Source: Tenuibacillus multivorans (GTDB taxonomy: Bacteria > Bacillota > Bacilli > Bacillales > Alkalibacillaceae). From it: a DNA stretch of 64,000 nucleotides. Below the pieces are notes generated by a model. The model was not told where the DNA came from, searched no databases, and saw only the letters and a program-made list of their open reading frames with translations. The stretch spans positions 20,275-84,274 of the forward strand of contig NZ_FNIG01000011.1 in NCBI RefSeq assembly GCF_900103915.1, written 5' to 3'. A program made the position numbers and the translations under genes. How positions within the stretch are numbered: the first letter of the stretch is position 1; each line of letters begins with the position of its first letter. Positions 43,643 through 51,431 of the stretch are shown one piece after another.

Positions 43643-44908
43643 ATGAACGTACTGATTATTGGCCGTGGCGGAAGAGAGCATGTGATGGCATGGAAGGCAA
43701 AACAGAGTCAAAAGATCGATCAAGTTTATGTGACACCGGGTAACGACGGCATGAAAGATGTGGCCACTACGGCTCCAATTGATGAGAACGATTTAGATGG
43801 TTTAGTCCGATTTGCCAAAGAAAAAAATATCAAACTCACGATCGTGGGACCAGAAGCACCGCTCATAGATGGGGTCGTCAACCGTTTTCAAGAGGAAAAC
43901 TTACCGATATTTGGCCCAACAAAAGAAGCGGCTTTAATTGAAGGAAGCAAGCAATTTGCGAAAGGGCTTATGAAAAAATATCATATACCAACTGCCGCTT
44001 ATGAATCCTTTATAAACGCCGATGAAGCTAAAAACTATGTCCGTCAGACGGGCGTTCCAATCGTCATTAAAGCTGATGGCTTAGCGGCTGGTAAAGGCGT
44101 CATCATTGCAGAAACAATTGCTGAAGCTGATACAGCAATCGAAGCCATGCTTGGCAATCAAAAATTCGGTGAAGCTAGCCAAACGATTGTGATCGAAGAA
44201 TTTCTAACCGGTGAAGAGTTCTCACTTATGGCGTTTGTTAACGGTACAGCAGTTTACCCAATGGACATATCTCAAGATCATAAACGGGCGTTTGACCAAG
44301 ATCAGGGACCTAACACTGGCGGGATGGGCGCGTATTCACCCGTTCCACAAATAGATGAAGCAATCAAACAGCAAGCCATCCAAAGCATCCTACAACCCAT
44401 GGCTAACGCGTTAGCCCAGGAAGGACGTTCTTTTCGAGGCATTTTATACGCTGGTTTGATTAATACTTCTGAAGGGCCGAAAGTTATCGAATTTAACGCA
44501 CGTTTTGGTGATCCCGAGGCGCAAGTTGTTTTACCTAGGCTAGAAAATGATTTCATGACTATCATTGAAGCCGTGATGCAACAACAACCCATCAATTTAA
44601 CTTGGTCAGATGAAGCGATGGTTGGAGTTGTCTTAGCTTCTCAAGGCTATCCAGGAAACTATGAAAAAGGAAACGTCATCCCAAACCTTACCCAAATTAA
44701 CGAAGACATCCTAACATTTCATGCTGGAACTAAACACGTTGCAAATGAGTGGCAGACAAACGGCGGACGATTATTACTATTAGCATCCAAGCAACCTTTT
44801 TTACAAGAAGCGCGTGAACGTGTTTACAAAGAGATGGAGAAGCTAAAATCAAAAGATACTTTTTATCGTACAGATATCGCTAGATCAATTGAAACGATTT
44901 TAAAATAA
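43643..44908 (+). CDS. purD: Phosphoribosylamine-glycine ligase
   Basis: PurD (421 residues) is an ATP-grasp enzyme making GAR. It has NVLIIGRGGREHVMAWK at the N terminus, the loop KADGLAAGKGV, and QDHKRAFDQDQGPNTGGMGA. GAAGGGGG (43630-43637) precedes ATG 43643. It closes the pur genes; a ZTP riboswitch and folD follow. Confidence 0.97.
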   Translation: MNVLIIGRGGREHVMAWKAKQSQKIDQVYVTPGNDGMKDVATTAPIDENDLDGLVRFAKEKNIKLTIVGPEAPLIDGVVNRFQEENLPIFGPTKEAALIEGSKQFAKGLMKKYHIPTAAYESFINADEAKNYVRQTGVPIVIKADGLAAGKGVIIAETIAEADTAIEAMLGNQKFGEASQTIVIEEFLTGEEFSLMAFVNGTAVYPMDISQDHKRAFDQDQGPNTGGMGAYSPVPQIDEAIKQQAIQSILQPMANALAQEGRSFRGILYAGLINTSEGPKVIEFNARFGDPEAQVVLPRLENDFMTIIEAVMQQQPINLTWSDEAMVGVVLASQGYPGNYEKGNVIPNLTQINEDILTFHAGTKHVANEWQTNGGRLLLLASKQPFLQEARERVYKEMEKLKSKDTFYRTDIARSIETILK

Positions 44909-44913
44909 TTAGC

Positions 44914-44986
44914 ATGCAGTGACTGACGACAAAATGGAATCGACCATGAGGGAGCTGTATGTCATTTTTGCCGGTCGTCTGGGCGG
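44914..44986 (+). promoter_or_regulatory. ZTP riboswitch (pfl motif) upstream of folD
   Basis: The conserved pfl elements appear in order: GACTGACG (44921-44928), a TGGAAT..CCA hairpin region, GGGAGC (44950-44955) and the pseudoknotted 3' part GCCG (44970-44973) with CGTCTGGGC (44976-44984). This motif senses ZMP/ZTP, which accumulate when formyl-folate is short. No clear terminator follows; the expression platform may act on the folD ribosome-binding site AGGAGGG (45010-45016). Confidence 0.9.
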
Positions 44987-45022
44987 AGGGTTCATCTCTC
45001 TTCATTAACAGGAGGGTATTAA

Positions 45023-45880
45023 GTGAATAATCCATTAATGCTAGACGGGAGAAAAGTGGCACAATCGGTAAAGGATGATTTAAAAGAAAAGATTAATGAT
45101 TTAAAGGAGTGGGGGATTATACCGAAGCTAGCGACGATTTTAGTCGGTGATGATCCGGCATCTGCTACCTATGTAAAAATGAAATCTAATACGTGCCATA
45201 AAATCGGCATGGAATCGGAGCGTATCTTGTTGCCAGAAGAAACGACAACAGATGAATTACTAGATGTCATTCAAGAGTTAAACGAAGACGAAACAGTGCA
45301 TGGTATTTTACTACAGCACCCAGTACCTAGTCATATCAATGAACGACAGGCCTTTGATGCGATTACATTAGAAAAAGACGTTGACGGCGTAACATCTCAC
45401 GGATTTGGCGCCACGACCTTTCAGCTTGGAGCCTACCCATGCTGTACGCCAGCTGCCATTTTACAAGTTATTGATTATTACAATTTAAATATTGAAGGTA
45501 AGCATGCCGTCGTAATCGGGCGTAGTCCCATTTTAGGTAAGCCCGTATCCATGATGCTATTAAATCGCAATGCGACCGTAACGATTAGCCATTCCAAAAC
45601 GGAAGACTTATCAGATGTCGTTAAACAAGCAGATATAGTTGTCGCAGCTGTTGGTCAACCAAAATTCGTCAAAGGCGAATGGTTAAAGGAAGGTGCGATT
45701 GTCCTTGACGCAGGCTATAATCCTGGTAATATAGGAGATGCTGATTATGAGACGTGTTACGCTAAAAGCTCCGCTATTACGCCAGTACCAGGCGGTATTG
45801 GGCCCGTTACGATTTCCATGTTACTAAAGCATACGGTCCAGGCAGCGATTAAGCAGAGCGAAGCCCTTGTTACACACTAA
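45023..45880 (+). CDS. folD: Methylenetetrahydrofolate dehydrogenase / methenyl-THF cyclohydrolase
   Basis: FolD (285 residues) interconverts methylene-, methenyl- and formyl-THF, supplying the formyl donor for PurN and PurH. The active-site Lys is in ASATYVKMKSNTC, and the NADP-binding region has VVIGRSPILGKPVSMML. The start is GTG 45023, six bases after AGGAGGG. In B. subtilis folD is unlinked to pur; here it is joined to the operon behind a ZMP sensor. Confidence 0.96.
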   Translation: MNNPLMLDGRKVAQSVKDDLKEKINDLKEWGIIPKLATILVGDDPASATYVKMKSNTCHKIGMESERILLPEETTTDELLDVIQELNEDETVHGILLQHPVPSHINERQAFDAITLEKDVDGVTSHGFGATTFQLGAYPCCTPAAILQVIDYYNLNIEGKHAVVIGRSPILGKPVSMMLLNRNATVTISHSKTEDLSDVVKQADIVVAAVGQPKFVKGEWLKEGAIVLDAGYNPGNIGDADYETCYAKSSAITPVPGGIGPVTISMLLKHTVQAAIKQSEALVTH

Positions 45881-45910
45881 AATTTACCTTATATAAAAAG
45901 CCAATACTGC

Positions 45911-45952
45911 TTGACATTCATGCCATAGATATTATAATATATTCTATGGCAT
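45911..45952 (+). promoter_or_regulatory. rplM-rpsI promoter embedded in an inverted repeat
   Basis: TTGACA (45911-45916), 16 bases and TATAAT (45933-45938) form a near-consensus sigma-A promoter. A perfect 10-bp inverted repeat, ATGCCATAGA (45920-45929) and TCTATGGCAT (45943-45952), flanks the -10 box. It could be an operator, or a hairpin that terminates folD transcripts, since TTTTATC follows. Confidence 0.8.
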
Positions 45953-46039
45953 TTTATCATAACCACGACTAGCCCCGGAAACTATTCGTGTTAAGATAAA
46001 AATATGTTCGAGATATCGATTGATTAGGAGGGAAAGCAA

Positions 46040-46477
46040 ATGCGCACAACTTTCATGGCTAATGAAAACAACGTTGAGCGTAAATGGTATGTAGTTGATG
46101 CGGAAGGACAAACGTTAGGTCGTTTAGCTACAGAAGTAGCCGCAATCCTTCGCGGTAAACATAAACCAACTTACACACCACACGTTGATACTGGTGATCA
46201 CGTCATTATCGTGAATGCAGATAAAGTTCATTTAACTGGTAAAAAATTATCGGATAAAATCTATTACCGCCACACTAACTACCCTGGTGGTTTAAAAGAA
46301 CGTACAGCGAACGAAATGCGTTCTAAATACCCTGAACAAATGCTTGAATTAGCTGTTAAAGGTATGTTACCTAAAAACAAATTAGGACGTAAAATGGGTA
46401 AAAAGCTTCACGTTTATCGTGGACCTGAACACAAGCATCAAGCACAAAATCCAGAAGTTTACGAACTTCGCGGGTAA
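46040..46477 (+). CDS. rplM: 50S ribosomal protein L13
   Basis: L13 (145 residues) is an early 50S assembly protein. It starts [16 protein letters not shown], with TAGGAGGG six bases upstream of ATG 46040; the Bacillus protein has the same extended N terminus. The signature [20 protein letters not shown] is present and the end is VYELRG. Confidence 0.97.
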   Translation: MRTTFMANENNVERKWYVVDAEGQTLGRLATEVAAILRGKHKPTYTPHVDTGDHVIIVNADKVHLTGKKLSDKIYYRHTNYPGGLKERTANEMRSKYPEQMLELAVKGMLPKNKLGRKMGKKLHVYRGPEHKHQAQNPEVYELRG

Positions 46478-46498
46478 GGAAAAAGGAGGTAAAACACT

Positions 46499-46891
46499 TT
46501 GGCACAAGTACAATATTATGGAACTGGCCGTCGTAAAAGCTCTGTAGCTCGTGTTCGTCTTGTTCCTGGAAGCGGAAAAATTGTTGTTAATAATGTAGAT
46601 GCAGAAGAATACTTCCCACACGAAACGTTACGCTTAGTCATCAACCAACCACTTGAAGCAACTGAAAACATTGGTAACTATGATGTACTCGTAAACGTTA
46701 ACGGTGGTGGATATACAGGTCAAGCAGGTGCGATTCGTTTAGGTGTCGCTCGTGCACTATTAGAAGCAGATCCTGAGTATCGTTCAACTCTAAAACGCGC
46801 AGGATTCTTAACTCGTGATGCACGTACGAAAGAGCGTAAGAAATACGGTCTTAAAGGTGCTCGCCGTGCGCCGCAGTTCTCAAAACGTTAA
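46499..46891 (+). CDS. rpsI: 30S ribosomal protein S9
   Basis: S9 (130 residues) contacts P-site tRNA with its C-terminal tail, here [11 protein letters not shown]. The start is TTG 46499 after AAAAGGAGGT. The last 64 bases of the gene lie within a 100-bp sequence repeated at 50983-51082, so the 3' end was probably supplied by an inserted element that restored the gene exactly. The protein is full length and normal. Confidence 0.97.
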   Translation: MAQVQYYGTGRRKSSVARVRLVPGSGKIVVNNVDAEEYFPHETLRLVINQPLEATENIGNYDVLVNVNGGGYTGQAGAIRLGVARALLEADPEYRSTLKRAGFLTRDARTKERKKYGLKGARRAPQFSKR

Positions 46892-46927
46892 AAGCCTTGC
46901 CATACAAGGATTCAAACCCTCTCTTTC
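46828..46927 (+). repeat. Left attachment repeat (attL) including the rpsI 3' end
   Basis: These 100 bases are identical to 50983-51082 (offset 4155). The copy contains the last 64 bases of rpsI and the first part of the terminator. It is contiguous with the functional gene, so it is probably the element-borne (attP-derived) half. Confidence 0.93.
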
Positions 46928-46955
46928 CTAATGAGGAAACGAGGGGGTTTTTTGT
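46914..46955 (+). terminator. rpsI terminator, left copy
   Basis: AACCCTCTCTTTCCT pairs imperfectly with AGGAAACGAGGGGGTT and is followed by TTTTTT. The corresponding hairpin at the right end (51070-51108) has a perfect 12-bp stem, consistent with that one being the original chromosomal terminator. Confidence 0.85.
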
Positions 46956-46967
46956 TTTTTTGACAAA

Positions 46968-46989
46968 TGACTCACAAATGACTCACAAA
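46968..46989 (+). repeat. Tandem 11-bp repeats at the left end, candidate integrase arm sites
   Basis: Two adjacent copies of TGACTCACAAA (46968-46978 and 46979-46989) lie 40 bases inside attL. The same tandem motif occurs near the right end. Paired short direct repeats at both element ends are the usual arrangement of arm-type binding sites for tyrosine integrases. Confidence 0.7.
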
Positions 46990-47050
46990 TAACTTATATT
47001 TGATTGTCTGACATAAATTCTAGAAATTTTTAAGCAGTTCTTTCCTTCGA

Positions 47051-47290
47051 TTAATTGGAAACATGTGTATAAATGTTAAAAGTGGTTTGTACGTCTTCAT
47101 GACCGAGTCTGTCTTGAACTTCGTAAACCTCCGCACCCGATTCAAATAATAAACTTGCATGTGTATGACGGAATCCATGAACACTAATTTGTTTTAATTG
47201 TGGGTTGTTCTTAAAGATAATTTTCAATCGATCATTAAAATAGGATTTACGGATATAAGTCATACGGCAAGGTAAGCCTAATAAATTGTA
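47051..47290 (-). pseudogene. Tyrosine recombinase/integrase, C-terminal fragment
   Basis: The reverse-strand frame encodes the last 75-80 residues of a phage/ICE-type integrase: HGFRHTHASLLFESGA (catalytic His-x-x-Arg and following residues), the LGHEDVQTT His motif and the nucleophile Tyr in FNIYTHV. The N-terminal arm-binding and core-binding domains and the first catalytic Arg are absent; homology stops near 47290, where a fragment on the other strand begins. It cannot be active. Its position beside attL is the standard place for int. Confidence 0.87.
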
Positions 47291-47297
47291 TCTTATG

Positions 47298-47937
47298 AAG
47301 CCCACGGTTTCTGAACAAGACATATATATAATAAATGAGCAGGAAACGGAAATTAATAAAGAAGGGGCAAATACTGCTGGGCATAGTGAAGTCTCAAATT
47401 GGGATTTCAAGAAAGCTCAATTTGAGACTTCTAGAAATCCTAAAAAGGGAAGTCAAGAAATCTTAAATCGAGATACAAGTAATACTTATATTAATAATAC
47501 AGAAGATGAAGAAGAAATAAATAATAACACACGCGAGAAAAAACAATTCAGTTTTACAAAAACGGATCAACAAGTTTTAGAGATTCTTGAACAGAAACCA
47601 ATTTATGAAAAAGCCGGAGAATTTCTCTACAGCCAAATAGTCCCTAGAGCGGACATTCAAGGAACAATTTTAGAGTTAGAAAAGCATAATGTGGAATTTT
47701 TCAAGTGGGAACATTTAAAAGAAAGTTCAATATGAATTTATGATGAATGAAGAAGAAAAAGGGAACCATATTCATAAATTTGGACAATATTTCGTTGGGG
47801 GATTGGTCAATCGGATTCGTAATTACCGGCTCATAAGAACTATAAGGTAGGAAAGCAAATAGAAATAGAAAGACGTCAGAAAGAATCAAAAGAACGAAAG
47901 GCCCAGGGCATTTTATTACGATTGGCTTTCTGAATAA
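47298..47937 (+). pseudogene. Plasmid-type replication protein remnant (RepA_N/DnaD-like C-terminal part)
   Basis: A continuous frame to 47735 has a polar linker (FETSRNPKKGSQEILNRDTS, then Asn/Glu-rich) and a C-terminal domain, FSFTKTDQQVLEILEQKPIY onward. After a stop, frame-shifted sequence continues the similarity (KFGQYFVGGLVNRIRN; later FYYDWLSE before a stop at 47935-47937). Linker and tail style resemble replication initiators of Gram-positive RepA_N plasmids. A perfect 13-bp inverted repeat, AAGTCTCAAATTG (47389-47401) and CAATTTGAGACTT (47418-47430), sits in the linker, where origins of that family lie. The family assignment is tentative. Confidence 0.42.
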
Positions 47938-48232
47938 CTACTAAGCCGTATATGCCCTTAATTAATATTTTTAAGATAATTCGGTCTAGGAAGACAATAA
48001 ATAAATCTGGAGCCATTTCTGGTGTCCTATGACACGTTATAAATTTGGGTCATGCAGAAAACTTTATCCCAATGAGCAACAGATTAATCGCGATAACTTA
48101 GGAATGTCTAAATATAAAAACATTTATAAAGTAGGGTTATTTATGAATTTTGAATTGAATCATAATGGGGAACTTTTCCATGAAAGCACTCTGTCGACGG
48201 AAAGAGTAATGATTTACAGAAAAAAGTGGGTT
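47938..48232. other. Degenerate sequence between replication remnant and IS
   Basis: I see no recognisable gene in these 295 bases. A short open frame (48029-48265) lacks a ribosome-binding site and runs into the IS end. The interval is probably decayed element sequence. Confidence 0.5.
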
Positions 48233-49389
48233 TGTCAAATAAAGTGTGTAAGTAGTATCGTCTAGATGAACTTCTCCATATTAATAAGCAGTCAATTGGA
48301 TATAAGGATACGAGCTCCTGACTCGATGTTAGAACCAGCCACAGCTTTGCTGCTTGCCATTGACCGTAGTTTAAAGGACTCGAATGCACTCTGACAAGCC
48401 TTTAGGCTTTGGGCACCATAGACTTTCTTTAGAGAGGCCGTAAAGGCTTTATAGTCCTTGGTTGGAACATACTTTAGAGAATTACGAATCAAATGGACAA
48501 TACATCGCTGAGCAGTGACATTTGGGTAAATCGCACGAGCACCTTCCTCTAATCCACTGACACCATCCATGGAAATGAAGAAAATGTCCTCGACGCCTCT
48601 TGCCTTAATCTCATCAAAAATTTGCATCCATTTGTGCTTACTTTCTGTTTCATTTAACCACAAGCCAAGAATCTCTTTTTTTCCTTCCATGTTATAACCT
48701 AGAATGGTGTATACGGCATACTTCTTAGTTTCATAGTCATTCCGAATAGTTGTAAACATACAGTCAACAAAAAGGAAGGGATAGCAGTTACTTAACGGAC
48801 GAGATTGCCACTCCTCTAATTCCGTAATTACTGTATCTGTGATATCCGAAATCATATCATGGGAAACTGAAAAACCATAAATATCCTCAATAGTAGATGA
48901 AATGTCACGTTGTGACATGCCTTTGGCATACATGGAAATCACTTTATCTTCAATGGCCGAAACGTCTTTTTGACGCTTAGGAATGAGTTGTGGATCAAAT
49001 GATCCATCACGGTCACGAGGGGTAGCTATTTTCACTTCTCCAGAGGTCGTGTGTAACGTTTTTTTACCATATCCATTTCTTCTATTTAGCGATTCTTTTT
49101 CACCTTTATCATTCGATTCATAGCCAAGATGATAATTCATTTCACCTTTTAACATCGCTTCAAACATTGGTCCAAAAATGTCTTTTAGAGCATTCTGCAT
49201 CTCTTCTACAGATTTCGGTTGGTACTCTTCGATAATTTTATTAGCTAAGTTGACTGATTTCGGATCACGCTTAATTTTCGTCATTAGAATTCCTCCCAAT
49301 TTCATATATAATCAGTCTAGGTAAATAAAAAAAATCTAAACCGGTAAGTAGAAGCCGTACGCTCTTCTACTTACACAGTTTAGATTACA
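48233..49389 (-). mobile_element. IS256-family insertion sequence, internally damaged
   Basis: The ends form 23-bp terminal inverted repeats matching at 19 positions: TGTCAAATAAAGTGTGTAAG.. at 48233-48255 and the complement of 49367-49389. The transposase lies between them on the - strand. The length, 1157 bp, is short for the family (about 1.3 kb). No flanking target duplication is seen (AGTGGGTT versus CTCTCAAA). Near the right end is a separate 10-bp hairpin, GTAAGTAGAA with TTCTACTTAC (about 49345-49375). Confidence 0.8.
48292..49284 (-). pseudogene. IS256-family (mutator-type) transposase, 3'-truncated
   Basis: The start is ATG at 49284 (MTKIKRDPKSVNL) with GGGAGGAATT upstream. The protein shows LNRRNGYGKKTL, the first catalytic Asp region FLFVDCMFTTIRND, and the second Asp in FFISMDGVSGLEEGA, then QRCIVHLIRNSLKYV. 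After AFESFK similarity ends, and the family's last region with the catalytic Glu (usually TTNAIES) is missing. About 70-80 residues have been lost, so the enzyme should be inactive. Confidence 0.85.
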
Positions 49390-49536
49390 CTCTCAAAAAA
49401 GTGAATATAACACTCATTAAAACGGGTTCAATTGCGATGTCTCTCACCATCAACCGAAACCGCTATTTTATTTAGAGCTTTTTAAATACCTTTAAATTTA
49501 AAATTATAAAAATTAGGATAAACTAATTTCTAGGAA

Positions 49537-49731
49537 TTAGGAACTAGGTGGTTCCCCCTCTACATATTGAACTTCTTCGCTAGATTCTATAAAATCAATC
49601 ATATGATAGGTTTCATAAGCTGATTGAACCTCTCTCATGGCAGCAGGTATAGTAGTTCCCTTCCAGTACTTCATCCACCATACGCAAAGATACATATAAA
49701 CCCAAATAAGTATTTTATTGGGGAGAGCCAT
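49537..49731 (-). CDS. Small hypothetical protein in the element
   Basis: This 64-residue frame starts MALPNKILIWVYMYLCVWW and has one hydrophobic segment near the N terminus and an acidic tail. No family is recognised. It lies 4 bases downstream of the small membrane-protein gene on the same strand, so the two may form an operon, but its own ribosome-binding site is poor. Confidence 0.35.
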   Translation of the reverse strand: MALPNKILIWVYMYLCVWWMKYWKGTTIPAAMREVQSAYETYHMIDFIESSEEVQYVEGEPPSS

Positions 49732-49735
49732 TTTA

Positions 49736-49972
49736 TTAGAATAATAGTAATTTATTACCTATCAAGGAAATCCATAGTATTACAATTACTAGAAGAAATA
49801 CAATGAAAAATATAACACTCTTTTTAGATGGATTGTTTATAAATTCAAAAACACAAGAAGCTATAATCAAGAAAACCCCAATATAAAATAGTATATTTGA
49901 CCGTACTCCTATAGCGAGTAGCAGGAAAATAGTACCAAAATAATCAGATATTTTTTCGATTTTTTTTACCAA
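49736..49972 (-). CDS. Small predicted membrane protein in the element
   Basis: The 78-residue protein has three hydrophobic segments (about residues 13-25, 28-44 and 53-73), with KKIEKISDYFG before the first. It starts at TTG 49972, about six bases after GGTGGG. I recognise no family. Small membrane proteins of this kind are common cargo in integrative elements; the function is unknown. Confidence 0.45.
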   Translation of the reverse strand: MVKKIEKISDYFGTIFLLLAIGVRSNILFYIGVFLIIASCVFEFINNPSKKSVIFFIVFLLVIVILWISLIGNKLLLF

Positions 49973-50285
49973 AATAACCCACCTTTAAATGAATAAATTG
50001 CTAACTCATAAAATTTACTAAAATTCTTTTTTATAATATGTTTACATATTCTTAAAAATTTTTATAAATCCTTCTATAAATTTTAATTTAGTTCTAAAGA
50101 ATTATTAATGCTTCTATTGCTCTTTCTAAATTAATAATAAATAAATTCATTTTTTGTGAAATTAGTCTTAGAATTTCATTTTGAAAGTTTTTACTTTAAT
50201 GTGTGTCTGAAATGGGTGAAACTTTTGGTGGTTAAAGCCCACTACTTGATTGGATTTTAGACATTGTTTAGAGGCGAACCTAAAG
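49973..50285. other. AT-rich intergenic stretch in the element
   Basis: I find no gene or clear repeat in these 313 bases. The sequence is more AT-rich than the surrounding core genes, consistent with imported DNA. Confidence 0.5.
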
Positions 50286-50408
50286 ATGGCTCAGAAGTTG
50301 GCGACTCTGGAAAACCTATCTTTGGCTGCCTCCATAGAAAATGATACGGAATATCAACATGAGATATGCAAACGTATTGATGAATTAAAAGAGAAAATAT
50401 ATTTGTAA
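50286..50408 (+). CDS. Very short hypothetical ORF
   Basis: A 40-residue frame (MAQKLATLENLSLAASIEND..) is predicted to be helical and charged. GAGGCG lies about 9 bases before ATG 50286. It may be the tail of a lost gene. Evidence for expression is weak. Confidence 0.2.
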   Translation: MAQKLATLENLSLAASIENDTEYQHEICKRIDELKEKIYL

Positions 50409-50570
50409 CCCCCAATATTTATATAAAAATACCGGAAAAACCGGAAAAATAAAAATAAGCTTAGTTGGATATCAATTTACTTTACTTGAGGTATCTACTT
50501 TATTTATTACACAAACTTTAAAACCCCCCTTAAGCTCAGATGGATCAAGGGAATGGAAGACTACCATCTT

Positions 50571-50759
50571 TTACAAAAGTACATGCGATGGACATTTGAC
50601 AATTATCCCCAATGATGAAGCACAATAGATAAATAATGTATTAATGCTATAATACTGATCATAAACCATTTCCTTGATATCTAAAGGAACTTTTCGAGCG
50701 CGTTTTCCCCAAAAATATATCGGTTGTCCTACTCTTTTCACGTTTCCTTTTATTTTCAT
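50571..50759 (-). CDS. Small hypothetical protein near the right end of the element
   Basis: The 62-residue frame starts MKIKGNVKRVGQPIYFWGKR; GGAGTGG lies six bases upstream of its ATG (50759). The N-terminal half is basic. No family is recognised, and an excisionase-like role is possible only by position. Confidence 0.3.
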   Translation of the reverse strand: MKIKGNVKRVGQPIYFWGKRARKVPLDIKEMVYDQYYSINTLFIYCASSLGIIVKCPSHVLL

Positions 50760-50861
50760 ATAACCACTCCAAATTATTGACCATTTCCATGAAATAGCTG
50801 AATGTTTCATTTTCTAAAATAAGAATTAAAATTATACATTGCCTGCCAGTTTTTATTTTTT

Positions 50862-50880
50862 TGACTCACAAATGACTCAC
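50862..50880 (+). repeat. Tandem 11-bp repeats at the right end, candidate integrase arm sites
   Basis: TGACTCACAAA (50862-50872) is followed directly by TGACTCAC (50873-50880), the same 11-base-spaced motif and orientation as at 46968-46989. It lies about 100 bases inside attR. Confidence 0.68.
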
Positions 50881-50982
50881 TTTTAATTAAATTGTATTAA
50901 AACCGCTTAAATCCAAATTTGCAAAAATGTCTATATATCAACGTTTATAATATCAGGTTGAATTGCATTTAATGAGCACTAT

Positions 50983-51082
50983 GAAAGAGCGTAAGAAATA
51001 CGGTCTTAAAGGTGCTCGCCGTGCGCCGCAGTTCTCAAAACGTTAAAAGCCTTGCCATACAAGGATTCAAACCCTCTCTTTC
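50983..51082 (+). repeat. Right attachment repeat (attR) with a displaced rpsI 3' end
   Basis: This is an identical copy of 46828-46927. It contains the last 64 bases of rpsI without the rest of the gene and continues into a perfect terminator hairpin (AACCCTCTCTTT with AAAGAGAGGGTT, 51070-51103). It is probably the original chromosomal end of rpsI pushed 4.2 kb away. Confidence 0.93.
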
Positions 51083-51108
51083 TTATTTGGGAAAAGAGAG
51101 GGTTTTTA
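51070..51108 (+). terminator. Displaced original rpsI terminator
   Basis: A perfect 12-bp stem, AACCCTCTCTTT with AAAGAGAGGGTT, is followed by TTTATTATTTTT. The left copy at 46914-46955 has a mismatched stem. Confidence 0.88.
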
Positions 51109-51431
51109 TTATTTTTAGCAAATGGCACACCCTTTCATGTGTGTCGAAATCCTGATGTAAAAAATATAGTTGATATCGATTTGGATCCAAAAGTTATTTA
51201 CTTCAACAAACGGGGCAATACCTTAACAAGGCGGTCATAATTTGATCGTCTTTTTTTGTATAAAGAACATTCATTTGTTGGAATATTATGTTAAAATTAA
51301 TGAGAAGTCAGAGGAGTTGAAAAAGTTTTATCATGTAGGGGTGGATATGGTGAAGAAAGTCATTGTTATATCCGTGTGTATATTATTAATAGGGAAAACA
51401 TTTTATTGATTTAAGAAAGGTGGAGACATTT
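51109..51431. other. Gap with a weak terminator and no clear gene
   Basis: A G-U-containing stem, GGCGGTCA with TGATCGTC (51230-51250), followed by seven T could be a terminator. The frame to 51240 (ending IDLDPKVIYFNKRGNTLTRRS minus its last residue) looks coding-like but has no start and no recognised family. A 20-codon frame starts near 51348. I assign no gene. Confidence 0.45.

Larger units (their letters stand above)
46828..51082 (+). mobile_element. Decayed integrative element in the 3' end of rpsI
   Basis: The 4.2-kb segment is bounded by a perfect 100-bp direct repeat containing the end of rpsI and its terminator (left copy 46828-46927, right copy 50983-51082). Inside are paired 11-bp repeats near each end, the C-terminal part of a tyrosine recombinase next to the left end, a replication-protein remnant, an IS256-family element and short unknown genes. 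No conjugation, capsid or packaging genes remain. I infer a plasmid-like integrative element or ICE that has lost most of its body. Confidence 0.88.

Noticed and set aside
45890..45960. Simple folD terminator only
   Set aside because: The palindrome contains a near-consensus promoter, so it cannot be treated as just a terminator; both roles are kept open.
48029..48265. Short forward gene before the IS
   Set aside because: No ribosome-binding site, no recognisable sequence, and its end lies in the IS terminal repeat.
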